64,000 nucleotides of DNA from Roseovarius sp. THAF9 (GTDB lineage Bacteria; Pseudomonadota; Alphaproteobacteria; Rhodobacterales; Rhodobacteraceae). This document shows positions 16,386-24,821 of the stretch, piece by piece. Location of the stretch: the NCBI RefSeq assembly GCF_009363715.1, contig NZ_CP045404.1, positions 1,332,001-1,396,000 on the forward strand, written 5' to 3'. Position numbers and translations under genes: made by a program. Within the stretch, counting starts at the first letter, position 1; each line of letters starts with the position of its first letter. The notes under the pieces are model-generated. The model worked only from the letters and a program-made list of their open reading frames with translations. It made no database searches and had not been told where the DNA came from.

Positions 16386-17907
16386 CCTCGGAACCAGCTT
16401 TATCGCGTCCGTCGAACGCGATCCCGGCGCGATGGCAATTGCCGAAGGCGACCGGACGATCACCTATTCCGACTGGTATTGCCGGATCAGCGCGCTTGTG
16501 GATGCGCTTGGCCAGATCGGACTTCGCAAGGGCGACATGCTGGTCACGGCGATGCAGAACCGGTGGGAGAATGCCTCGCTGCATTGGGCCTGCCAGATTG
16601 CCGGGATCGTCATCACGCCCGTGAATTGGCGCGTCACCGCCGATGAACTGGACCATGCGCTGCGCGACAGTGAGGCCCGCGTTCTGGTGCATGACGATGC
16701 CGCGTCCGAGGCCGTGGCCGGATCGGCCCTTGCGGCGGACCTCAACGTACTGCCGTTGGATGGCGATCAGGGCCTTGCCGCAATGCTGGCAGGCCGTGCC
16801 GCCGATGCGGCGCCGCAAGCCGGGGCCGACGATATGTCCGTCATGCTTTACACATCCGGCACGACCTCGAAGCCCAAAGGCGTGCCGCGCCGCCACCGGG
16901 CCGAACGGGCCGCGGCCATCGCCCATGTGGCGCAGAACATGTACGGGCATGGCGAGCGCACGCTGGGCGTGATGCCACTCTATCACACGATGGGGATCCG
17001 TTCGCTCCTGTCGGCCAGCGTGATCGGCGGTGCCTTCGTGTGCCTGCCGCGCTTCAACGTACCAGACGCGCTCGATGCGATCGAAAGACATGATGTCGAC
17101 AATCTCTATCTGGTGCCGACGCTTTATCATGACATCGTACATCACGCGAGCTTCACACCGCACCGGGTGGCCAGCGTGCGCAAGCTCGGTTTTGCCGGGG
17201 CGTCCATGACAGACGGTCTTTTGCGGAAACTGGCAGAGGCTTTCCAGCCCGAGCTTTTCGTGAATCATTACGGCTCTTCCGAGATCTACACCTTTTCCAT
17301 CTGCCAGGACGCTGCCGCCAAACCCGGATCAGCGGGCCGCGCTGCGATCAACCAGAGACTGCGCGTGGTTCCGCTGGGCACGACCGATGTCAGCCAGACC
17401 TGTGCACCCGGACAAGAAGGCGAAATCGTCGCCTCCATGCAGGGAGATGAAGCTTTCGAGGGCTACTGGAACCGCCCCGAAGCGGACAAGAAGGCTATTC
17501 GCGACGGCTGGTACTTCACCGGCGATTGCGGGCACTTCGACGAAGATGGCGATCTGTTCGTCACCGGCCGGGCCGATGACATGATCATCACCGGAGGCGA
17601 GAACGTATCACCCGTCGAGGTCGAAAGCTGCCTGTCGCTGCACCCCGCCGTGGCCGAGGTCGCCGTGGTCGGCCTGCCGGATGCACGCTGGGGCAAGGTC
17701 GTTACCGCCTTCGTCAAGCGCGGCGAAAAGGTCACCGAAGACGAACTCGACGCCCATTGCCGCGACTCCGACTTGTCTAATTTCCGCCGCCCGCGCCGCT
17801 ACGTCTTCGTGCGCGAAATCCCGAAATCCCCTGTCGGCAAGCTCCTCCGCCGCCTGCTGGTTGCAGGCGAATACGAGGTCGAACCAGCCGAAACCACAAC
17901 TGCGTAA
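16378..17907 (+). CDS. AMP-dependent acyl-CoA ligase
   Basis: A 509-residue member of the ANL family that activates a carboxylic acid to its CoA thioester through an adenylate. Visible motifs are the P-loop LYTSGTTSKPKGVP (about 155), the Y-G-S-S-E region (HYGSSE), the hinge region TGRADDMIITGGENV (about 395) and the C-terminal catalytic Lys (KSPVGKLLRR). The start at 16378 follows GGGAGG. With BenE and a CoA-dependent hydratase nearby, an aromatic or alicyclic carboxylate is the likely substrate, but the exact acid cannot be told from sequence. Confidence 0.9.
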   Translation: MLDLGTSFIASVERDPGAMAIAEGDRTITYSDWYCRISALVDALGQIGLRKGDMLVTAMQNRWENASLHWACQIAGIVITPVNWRVTADELDHALRDSEARVLVHDDAASEAVAGSALAADLNVLPLDGDQGLAAMLAGRAADAAPQAGADDMSVMLYTSGTTSKPKGVPRRHRAERAAAIAHVAQNMYGHGERTLGVMPLYHTMGIRSLLSASVIGGAFVCLPRFNVPDALDAIERHDVDNLYLVPTLYHDIVHHASFTPHRVASVRKLGFAGASMTDGLLRKLAEAFQPELFVNHYGSSEIYTFSICQDAAAKPGSAGRAAINQRLRVVPLGTTDVSQTCAPGQEGEIVASMQGDEAFEGYWNRPEADKKAIRDGWYFTGDCGHFDEDGDLFVTGRADDMIITGGENVSPVEVESCLSLHPAVAEVAVVGLPDARWGKVVTAFVKRGEKVTEDELDAHCRDSDLSNFRRPRRYVFVREIPKSPVGKLLRRLLVAGEYEVEPAETTTA

Positions 17908-17927
17908 CTCCAGAGAAAGACATCCAG

Positions 17928-18749
17928 ATGAAAGAAACTCCGATGACCGAGACGATGACCTTCACCGATCCGCGCCTCTCCAAGCTCGACGGTTTTCGCG
18001 TTCAGCTCGATGAAGCCAGCGAACGCGCGGACATCGTCCTCGCGCGGCCGCCCTACAACGTGATCTCGATGGGTGCCCGCGATCAGCTGCGCCTTGTCTT
18101 CGAGGCACTTGATGAAGATGACCGCGTGCGCATCATCGTCGTCTCCGCCGAGGGCGAGCATTTTTCCTCGGGCGGCAATATCAAAGGCTTCCTCGAGGCC
18201 AGTCCCGAGCATGTCTCGCACCTCGCCTGGAACGTCGCGGCCCCTGCACGCTGCTCTAAGCCGGTGATCGCGGCCAATCGCGGCTACGCTTTCGGCGTGG
18301 GGTTCGAGCTATCATTGGCCTGCGATTTCCGCATTGTGTCCGAGACCTGCCGCTATGCGCTGCCCGAGCAGAAGCTGGGCCAAATCCCGGGATCGGGTGG
18401 TTCCGCCCGGCTGCAGAAGATCGTCGGAGTGACACGGACGAAAGACATCGTCATGCGTTCAAAGCGCATCAAGGGCCAGCAGGCGCTTGACTGGGGCATC
18501 GCTACCGAATGCGTGCCAGATGGCGATCTCGAACAGGCGGTGACCGACCTCGTGAACGAACTCCGTGAATTTTCACCGATTGCGCAACGCACCGCAAAGA
18601 AGCTGCTGAACGATACCGACGACGCGCTTCTCAGCACCGCGATCGAGATGGAAGGGCTGAACTACAGCCGCTTGCGTCAATCGGAAGATTTCCGCGAGGG
18701 CGTCGAGGCTTTTCACGCCAAGCGCAAGCCCGAATTTACCGGCCGCTGA
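17928..18749 (+). CDS. Enoyl-CoA hydratase/isomerase family protein
   Basis: A 273-residue crotonase-fold enzyme. The oxyanion hole residues appear in FSSGGNIKGF and GYAFGVGFE. Both catalytic Glu positions of classical hydratase are kept: GVGFELSLACDF and LPEQKLGQIPGSGG. It may therefore hydrate an unsaturated CoA ester or act in ring-product beta-oxidation. It follows the ligase after 20 bases in the same operon. An ATG six codons downstream (MTETMTF) is an alternative start. Confidence 0.9.
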   Translation: MKETPMTETMTFTDPRLSKLDGFRVQLDEASERADIVLARPPYNVISMGARDQLRLVFEALDEDDRVRIIVVSAEGEHFSSGGNIKGFLEASPEHVSHLAWNVAAPARCSKPVIAANRGYAFGVGFELSLACDFRIVSETCRYALPEQKLGQIPGSGGSARLQKIVGVTRTKDIVMRSKRIKGQQALDWGIATECVPDGDLEQAVTDLVNELREFSPIAQRTAKKLLNDTDDALLSTAIEMEGLNYSRLRQSEDFREGVEAFHAKRKPEFTGR

Positions 18750-18787
18750 GACGGCTACGCAACCAAAATCAAGGGAGGGAAACCTAA

Positions 18788-20047
18788 ATGGAACGGACGG
18801 AAAAGACAAACTGGATTGAGAAAGGACCGGGCTTCGGCGCAGGCCTTTCGGGCCTGCGCGACGCGCTGGGAATCAAAACGGCGAGCGCGGGACTGGTCGC
18901 GGCCATCTTCGGATGCTCAGGGCCTGCTCTGATCGTGATCGGTGCCGCCAATAATGGCGGTCTGACCGAAGGTCAGACCGTGGCCTGGCTTCTGGCGATC
19001 TACGGGCTCGGCGGGCTGATCAGCCTATTCATGGCGCTTTACTACAAGCTGCCTGTGACGGGGGCTTACTCAATCCCCGGGGCCGCGCTGGTCGCAGGTG
19101 CGCTTGGGACATTCCCGTTCGAACAGGCGGTCGGGGCATTCCTGATGGCGGGCGCGATGGTCTTCGTGCTGGGGATCACCGGGCTAATCGGCAAGGTGAT
19201 GCGCTGGCTTCCGATGCCCATCGTGATGGCGATGATCGCGGGGGCGCTCATCCGTTTCGGTATCGGCGCGGTTACCTCAATCGAGAAACTGCCCATCGTG
19301 GTCGGTGCGGCGACCATCGCCTTCTTCCTGTCGATGCGGTTCCTGCGGGCCGTCCCGCCGGTGCTGACGGCGCTGGTCGTCGGCCTCGTGGCCGTAGCCC
19401 TAACCGGAGGCTTCCAGGGGGGCGAGGCGGCAATCAGCTTTGTCGCACCGGAATTCACCGCACCCGTCTTTACGGTCGACGCGTTCCTGGCCATCGCCGT
19501 GCCGCTGGCCGTGCTCGTGATTGGGGCCGAGAACGCGCAGGCCATCGGGGTACTCTACGCCGAGGGCTACCGTCCTCCGATCAACGCTATGACCGTGATC
19601 TCGGGCATCGGCGGCATGCTGGCCGGGTTCATCGGCGGGCATAACGCCAATATCGCGGGGCCCATGACCGCGATCTGTTCCTCCGATCAGGCAGGTGAGA
19701 ATCCTGAAAGGCGCTATGCGGCCACGGTGCTTAACGGCGTGCTCTTCGCCGCCTTTGGGATATTCGCCGGGGTTGCGGTGCCGCTCATCATGGCGCTGCC
19801 AGGGCCCCTGATCGGCGCGGTGGCGGGCCTGGCGATGATCACTGTTCTACTGAGCGCATTCCAGTCCGCCTTCGACCGGAAAGCGGGCCACCAGATCGGA
19901 GCCTTCGTCGCCCTGATAGTGGCGATGTCGAACGTGTCGTTCCTAAGCATCAGCGCGCCCTTCTGGGCCTTGGTTGCGGGCGCCGCGGTATCTGTTCTGA
20001 ACGAAGGGGTGGTCAGATCCCAGCCCGTGGCGAACTCGGCGTCCTGA
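18788..20047 (+). CDS. BenE-family benzoate/H+ symporter
   Basis: A 419-residue inner-membrane protein with about 11-12 hydrophobic segments, matching the BenE family (for example YYKLPVTGAYSIPGAAL, and GGHNANIAGPMTAICSS). BenE proteins import benzoate or related aromatic acids with protons. It is the last gene of the AraC-led operon, 38 bases after the hydratase with GGGAGGG before the start. No ring-cleaving oxygenase or ring reductase is present, so the imported acid must be finished by genes elsewhere. Confidence 0.9.
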   Translation: MERTEKTNWIEKGPGFGAGLSGLRDALGIKTASAGLVAAIFGCSGPALIVIGAANNGGLTEGQTVAWLLAIYGLGGLISLFMALYYKLPVTGAYSIPGAALVAGALGTFPFEQAVGAFLMAGAMVFVLGITGLIGKVMRWLPMPIVMAMIAGALIRFGIGAVTSIEKLPIVVGAATIAFFLSMRFLRAVPPVLTALVVGLVAVALTGGFQGGEAAISFVAPEFTAPVFTVDAFLAIAVPLAVLVIGAENAQAIGVLYAEGYRPPINAMTVISGIGGMLAGFIGGHNANIAGPMTAICSSDQAGENPERRYAATVLNGVLFAAFGIFAGVAVPLIMALPGPLIGAVAGLAMITVLLSAFQSAFDRKAGHQIGAFVALIVAMSNVSFLSISAPFWALVAGAAVSVLNEGVVRSQPVANSAS

Positions 20048-20646
20048 AGGACAGTGCCAAGTCGCGCCAGCAATCAAACGGGGGGCGTCCGTCAAAACAC
20101 GACGCCCCTCATGAACGTTGAATCTGCCGCCGCCGCAATCCCGTTGACTGGCGGGACGTCGACAAACATTAAGTTTCCATCATTGCGCTGGCGTTCAGGG
20201 ATTTCGGTATGGTGGCGTGTCTCGCTCGCCATTTGTTTTGCCTTGAAATTCTCCCAGAGTTTCTCGATATTTTTGCATTTGCGATGAACAGACGCTTGCT
20301 GCCCTCATACCGGAGCTGCTTCGCAGCTTTAGCGCAAATCGAGCACTTGTTACGCATGGCAGGATTATGTCCTGACAGCCGACATTCATACCGTCCGCAG
20401 CGAAGGTCAACTCTCCGCCCTCCCTTTCGAGCGTGGCGAACGGCCCATTCCCGACCTTGAGCTTTCGAACAGGATACCGCAGGTGCAGCCCGGTTAGCGG
20501 ACATTGGTTGCGAGATTTTTGGCCTTCCCCTTGGCGCGGAGCAAACAAATCGTAGGCAGAAATAGTCACAAGACTGCCTGTAAATTGCCAGCGTGTGTGT
20601 TTAGGAGCCGGGCCGTAGACGTTCTCAAAACCTAACGGATATCTCG
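20048..20646. other. Intergenic region with dispersed repeat copy
   Basis: No gene is seen in about 600 bases. On the minus strand, 20,370-20,465 carries the dispersed repeat: AAGGTCGGGAATGGGCCGTTC, then GGGCGGAGAGTTGACCTTCG and GAATGTCGGCTGTCAGGAC. This is homologous by eye to 36,660-36,760. Confidence 0.5.
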
Positions 20647-21090
20647 ATGCTGAAATCCCTAAACTCCGTAGCACTCCTCGCAATGATTTGCGTGTTCGGC
20701 GCTCCTTCACACGCGTATGCGACAACCCTCAGCGGAAAGCTTGTCCACGTCCGCGATGCAGACACCATCGAGATTGCAACGAGTCGTGGACGCATTGCCG
20801 TGAGGCTCAATGGAGTTGATGCCCCCGAATTAAACGAACGGGGCGGACAAGCCGGGAAGCGCTGGATGCAGAATGCCTACAGCAACGCTACCATCACATG
20901 CGAGTTCAACGGACAGAAGACCTATGACCGGTGGGTGGGCGTCTGCTGGGACAAGGCCGGCGTCGACCTTGGAGCAGCGGTGATAGCTGCCGGACATGCC
21001 AGGGACTGCCCTCGATACTCAGGCGGTAGGTACCGGAAATTTGAAACTGAAGCTTCGCGGGTCATACCTTCAAAACCGTATTGTCGTTAA
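20647..21090 (+). CDS. Exported thermonuclease-like (SNase) protein
   Basis: A 147-residue protein with a signal peptide (about residues 1-25, ending PSHAYA). The mature part is a staphylococcal-nuclease fold: VRDADTIEI carries the metal-binding Asp, RLNGVDAPE supplies an active-site Arg and Glu, and YDRWVGVC has the second Arg. It should cut DNA or RNA phosphodiester bonds in the periplasm or outside the cell. It stands alone, between two copies of the dispersed repeat; a truncated C-terminus compared with longer family members is possible. Confidence 0.85.
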   Translation: MLKSLNSVALLAMICVFGAPSHAYATTLSGKLVHVRDADTIEIATSRGRIAVRLNGVDAPELNERGGQAGKRWMQNAYSNATITCEFNGQKTYDRWVGVCWDKAGVDLGAAVIAAGHARDCPRYSGGRYRKFETEASRVIPSKPYCR

Positions 21091-21099
21091 ACTGGTTAG

Positions 21100-21145
21100 C
21101 TTGGGCGGATTCCGGACCTTCGCTGCGATCTGTCCCAAGGTCGGC
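21100..21145. repeat. Dispersed repeat, short degenerate copy
   Basis: GGATTCCGGACCTTCGCTGCG matches GCTCCGGACCTTCGCTGCC at 55,890 and the core of the longer copies. It directly follows the nuclease gene. Confidence 0.45.
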
Positions 21146-21228
21146 TTCGCAGCGTTCACAAAATTACAGGTAATAAAGCGCGCCCTACCTCTTCGAGGTC
21201 AGGGCGCGCCCTTCGCGACGAGGCCAGC

Positions 21229-21609
21229 TTACTCTTTCGGCATGAGCGCGCGGATGGCGTACATGCCGTCTTCGCCCTTTTGGAGCATCATCATCACCTC
21301 GTCGCCATCTTCCACACCGCCGATTTCGGCACCTTCCAGTACGGGCAGGTCCATGGTCATGGCAGGCCAGCCGATTTCGGCGATAGGCCCGTGGGTGATG
21401 TTCGCGGTGCCGTCACCGATGCTGTTGACCGTCGCTTCGGCATGGACGCCCGCCATACCTTCGTGGGACTCGTCATGCATACCTTCGTGCGACTCGGTGC
21501 TCATGCCCTCGTGCGAGGACATGTCGTGACCGGAATGCGAGTCGTCGCTGGCCAGGGCAAGTGCCGGGGCGGCTGCGGCGAAGGCGAGTGAAAGCAGGAA
21601 TTGACGCAT
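21229..21609 (-). CDS. Periplasmic copper-binding CusF-like protein
   Basis: A 126-residue protein with a signal peptide (MRQFLLSLAFAAAAPALALA), a His/Met-rich linker with repeated SHEGM units (about residues 22-50), and a CusF domain (about 52-122). The copper site is intact: the ITHGPIAEIGWPAMTM stretch provides the His, the stacking Trp and two Met ligands. CusF hands Cu(I) to CusB. It is the last gene of the minus-strand cus operon, starting 32 bases after cusA. ATG at 21609 follows GGAGAACC. Confidence 0.9.
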   Translation of the reverse strand: MRQFLLSLAFAAAAPALALASDDSHSGHDMSSHEGMSTESHEGMHDESHEGMAGVHAEATVNSIGDGTANITHGPIAEIGWPAMTMDLPVLEGAEIGGVEDGDEVMMMLQKGEDGMYAIRALMPKE

Positions 21610-21641
21610 GTTGGTTCTCCTTTTGCGCATGTGGTGCCCGG

Positions 21642-24600
21642 TCATTCGCCGGGCTGGGGGGAGTGGAAGGGACGGACGGGCTGCAACATCTGCCGGTTGA
21701 CCCGCCCCAGGGTGAAACGTTTCCAGATGACGAAGATCGACGGGATCACGAAGAGCGTCAGGATGGTCGCGGTGGCCATACCACCGATCATCGGCGCGGC
21801 GATGCGCTGCATCACCTCGGACCCGGTGCCGTCGCCATACATGATCGGGATGAGACCGGCGAAGATGGTCGCGACGGTCATCAGCTTGGGCCGCAGGCGC
21901 AAAAGAGCCCCCTCGAACACCGCCGTCTCGATGTCGTCGCGATTGACCTCGCGGTCCTGTTCTTTGGCGGCCAGAACTCGCCGGTCCCAGGCCAAGTTGA
22001 GGTAGAGCAGCATCACGATGGCCGTCTCAACCGCCACGCCGGCGAGAGCGATGAAGCCCACCAGCACGGCGACCGACACGGCGTAGCCGAGATAGAAGAT
22101 CAGCCACACGCCCCCGGCCAGCGCCACGGGCAGCGCCAGCAGGATGATCGCCACTTCCGTCACCCGGTTGAAGGCCAGGAACAGCATCAGCGTGATAATC
22201 ATCAGGGTCGCCGGCGCCACCAGGCCCAGACGTTCCTGCACGCGCTCGATATACTCGTACTGGCCAGACCAGGCGATGGAATAGCCCGGCGGCAGCTTGA
22301 CATTGTCCGCCACCACCTGCTGTGCCTCGGCCACGTATGTGCCAAGGTCGCGCCCGGCAATGTCGATGAAGACAAAGCCGGTGCGCCGGGCGTTTTCGGA
22401 CCGGATCATTCCGGGGCCGTCGACCAGCTTCACATCGGCCACGGCCCCCAGCGGGATATGCGCGCCCGAAGGCGTGACGATGGGCAGATCGTCCAGCCTG
22501 TCTGGGCTGTCTCGCCAGTCACGCGGATAGCGCAGGTTGATCGGGAAGCGTTCCAGCCCCTCAACGGATTCCGCGATGGTCTGCCCGCCGATGGCCGTCT
22601 GCACCACCTCTTGCACGTCCTCGATCGACAGGGCGTAGCGGGCTGCCGCCGCGCGGTCGATGTCGATCTCGATGAACCGACCGCCCACGGGTCGCTCGGC
22701 ATAGGCCGAGGCGGTGCCGGGGATGTCTGCCACGGCCTGTTCGACCGCCACGGCAATCTCTTCGATCACGGTCAGGTCGGCGCCCGAGACCTTGACCCCC
22801 ACGGGCGTCTTGACCCCGGTGGCCAGCATGTCGATCCGGTTCTTGATCGGCTGGATCCAGACATTGGTGACGCCGGGCACTTGCACGCGGGCGTCCAGTT
22901 CGTTGCGGATGTCGTCCATGCCGACACCCGGTCGCCACTCTTCCCGCGGTTTCAGCTGGATCGTCGTTTCGATCATGGTCAGCGGCGCGGGGTCGGTTGC
23001 CGTGTCGGCCCGGCCCAGCTTGCCATGCACGGTTTCCACCTCGGGCACCTGCGCGATCATCCGGTTGGTCTGTTGCAGCACCTCGCGCGCCTTGCCGATG
23101 GAGACACCGGGATAGAGCGACGGCATGTAAAGGAAATCACCCTCGTTCAGCTCCGGCATGAACTCGGTGCCCAGCCGTTGCAGCGGATGCGCCATCGAGG
23201 CCACGAGTGCGGCGGCCAGCAGGACCGTCGCCCAGGGCCAGGCCACGGCGGCATCGAGGAACGGGCGATAGATCCACTGGCAAGCCACGTTCAGCGGGTT
23301 ACGCCGCTCGGCCACGATCTTACCCCTGATGAAGTAGCCCATCAGCACAGGCACCAGCGTGATCGACAGGATCGCGGCACCGGCCATCGCGTAGGTCTTG
23401 GTGAAGGCCAGTGGCTTGAAGAGCCGCCCTTCCTGCGATTCCAGCACGAAGACGGGCAGGAAGCTGATCGTGATGATTGCCAGCGAATAGAACAGCGCCG
23501 GCCCCACTTCGGCGGCCGCGTCGCGCGCGGCTTGCCATCGTTCCTCGGAGGACAGGCGCTTGCCCTCCATCTTTCGGTGCATCGCCTCGATCATCACCAC
23601 GGCGGCATCCACCATGGCGCCGATGGCGATGGCGATCCCGCCCAGCGACATGATGTTGGCATTGACCCCCTGCAGGCGCATCACGGCAAAGGCGGCCAGC
23701 ACGCCCAGCGGCAAAAAGAGCACGATCACCAGGGACGAGCGCAGATGCAGCAGGAAGGCACCGCAGACAAGGATGACGACGATGAATTCCTCGGTCAGCT
23801 TCTTTTGCAGGTTGTCGATGGCCCGTTCGATCACGCCCGAGCGGTCGTAGGTGGTGACAATCTCCACGCCCTCGGGCAGCGAGCCGCGCAGCTCGTCGAT
23901 CTTGTCTTCGACCGCGTTGATCGTCGCCAGCGCGTTCTCGCCCCACCGCATGACGATCACCGCACCCACCGCGTCGCCCTCGCCGTTGAACTCGCCCACG
24001 CCGCGCCGCATCTGCGGCCCCAGCCGGATCTCGGCCACGTCCCCCAGCGTGACAGCCGCGCCCCGGTCGTTGACCATCAGGGGGATCTCGGACAGGTCCT
24101 CGATGCTGTCGACATAGCCGGTGGCGCGGACCATGTATTCGGCCTCGGCCATCTCAATCACGCTGCCGCCGCTTTCGCGGTTGGCCTCGCCGATGGCGGC
24201 GCGCAAGGTGGCCAGCGGGATGTCGAATGCGCGCAGCTTGTCGGGGTCGACGACCACCTGGTACTGCTTGACCATGCCGCCGATGGTGGCGACCTCGGAA
24301 ACGCCCTCAATGGTCTGCAATTCGAATTTCAGGAACCAGTCCTGCAACGTGCGCAGCTGCGACAGGTCATGCCCACCGGTGCGGTCGACCAGCACGTATT
24401 GATAGATCCAGCCGACGCCGGTGGCATCGGGGCCAAGCTCCGGGTTCACTCCGGCAGGCAGGCGCGATTGCACCTGCGCAAGATACTCCAGCACCCGTGA
24501 CCGGGCCCAGTAAAGATCGGTGCCATCCTCGAAGACGACATAGACATAGCTGTCGCCGAAAAAGGAAAAGCCGCGCACGTCCACCGCCCCCGGTACGGAC

Positions 24601-24821
24601 AGCATGGCGGTGGTGATCGGATAGGTGACCTGGTCTTCGACCACCTGCGGGGCTTGACCGGCGTAGGGTGTCTTGATGATGACCTGTACGTCCGAAAGAT
24701 CGGGAATCGCATCGACCGGCGTGCTGCGCAGCGCCCAGACCCCGGCGGCCCCAAGGAAGAGCGCCAGCACGATCACGATGAAGCGGTTGGCGATGGACCA
24801 GCGGATGATGGCGGGGATCAT
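21642..24821 (-). CDS. cusA: CusA-like heavy-metal RND efflux pump
   Basis: A 1059-residue inner-membrane RND transporter of the HME class that exports Cu(I)/Ag(I) from periplasm or cytoplasm with proton drive. About 12 membrane segments are split by two large periplasmic loops. The proton-relay helix reads GAMVDAAVVMIEAMHRK, as in CusA. The KNRIDMLATGVKTPVG region is typical of HME-RND pumps. It starts within cusB's stop (ATGA overlap). No outer-membrane CusC gene is in the window, so the channel must come from elsewhere. Confidence 0.93.
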   Translation of the reverse strand: MIPAIIRWSIANRFIVIVLALFLGAAGVWALRSTPVDAIPDLSDVQVIIKTPYAGQAPQVVEDQVTYPITTAMLSVPGAVDVRGFSFFGDSYVYVVFEDGTDLYWARSRVLEYLAQVQSRLPAGVNPELGPDATGVGWIYQYVLVDRTGGHDLSQLRTLQDWFLKFELQTIEGVSEVATIGGMVKQYQVVVDPDKLRAFDIPLATLRAAIGEANRESGGSVIEMAEAEYMVRATGYVDSIEDLSEIPLMVNDRGAAVTLGDVAEIRLGPQMRRGVGEFNGEGDAVGAVIVMRWGENALATINAVEDKIDELRGSLPEGVEIVTTYDRSGVIERAIDNLQKKLTEEFIVVILVCGAFLLHLRSSLVIVLFLPLGVLAAFAVMRLQGVNANIMSLGGIAIAIGAMVDAAVVMIEAMHRKMEGKRLSSEERWQAARDAAAEVGPALFYSLAIITISFLPVFVLESQEGRLFKPLAFTKTYAMAGAAILSITLVPVLMGYFIRGKIVAERRNPLNVACQWIYRPFLDAAVAWPWATVLLAAALVASMAHPLQRLGTEFMPELNEGDFLYMPSLYPGVSIGKAREVLQQTNRMIAQVPEVETVHGKLGRADTATDPAPLTMIETTIQLKPREEWRPGVGMDDIRNELDARVQVPGVTNVWIQPIKNRIDMLATGVKTPVGVKVSGADLTVIEEIAVAVEQAVADIPGTASAYAERPVGGRFIEIDIDRAAAARYALSIEDVQEVVQTAIGGQTIAESVEGLERFPINLRYPRDWRDSPDRLDDLPIVTPSGAHIPLGAVADVKLVDGPGMIRSENARRTGFVFIDIAGRDLGTYVAEAQQVVADNVKLPPGYSIAWSGQYEYIERVQERLGLVAPATLMIITLMLFLAFNRVTEVAIILLALPVALAGGVWLIFYLGYAVSVAVLVGFIALAGVAVETAIVMLLYLNLAWDRRVLAAKEQDREVNRDDIETAVFEGALLRLRPKLMTVATIFAGLIPIMYGDGTGSEVMQRIAAPMIGGMATATILTLFVIPSIFVIWKRFTLGRVNRQMLQPVRPFHSPQPGE

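Noticed and set aside
21561..24500. A very long open frame antisense to cusA
   Set aside because: Its His/Asp/Gly/Gln-rich composition is what the complement of a GC-rich gene gives, and cusA on the other strand has full family motifs.
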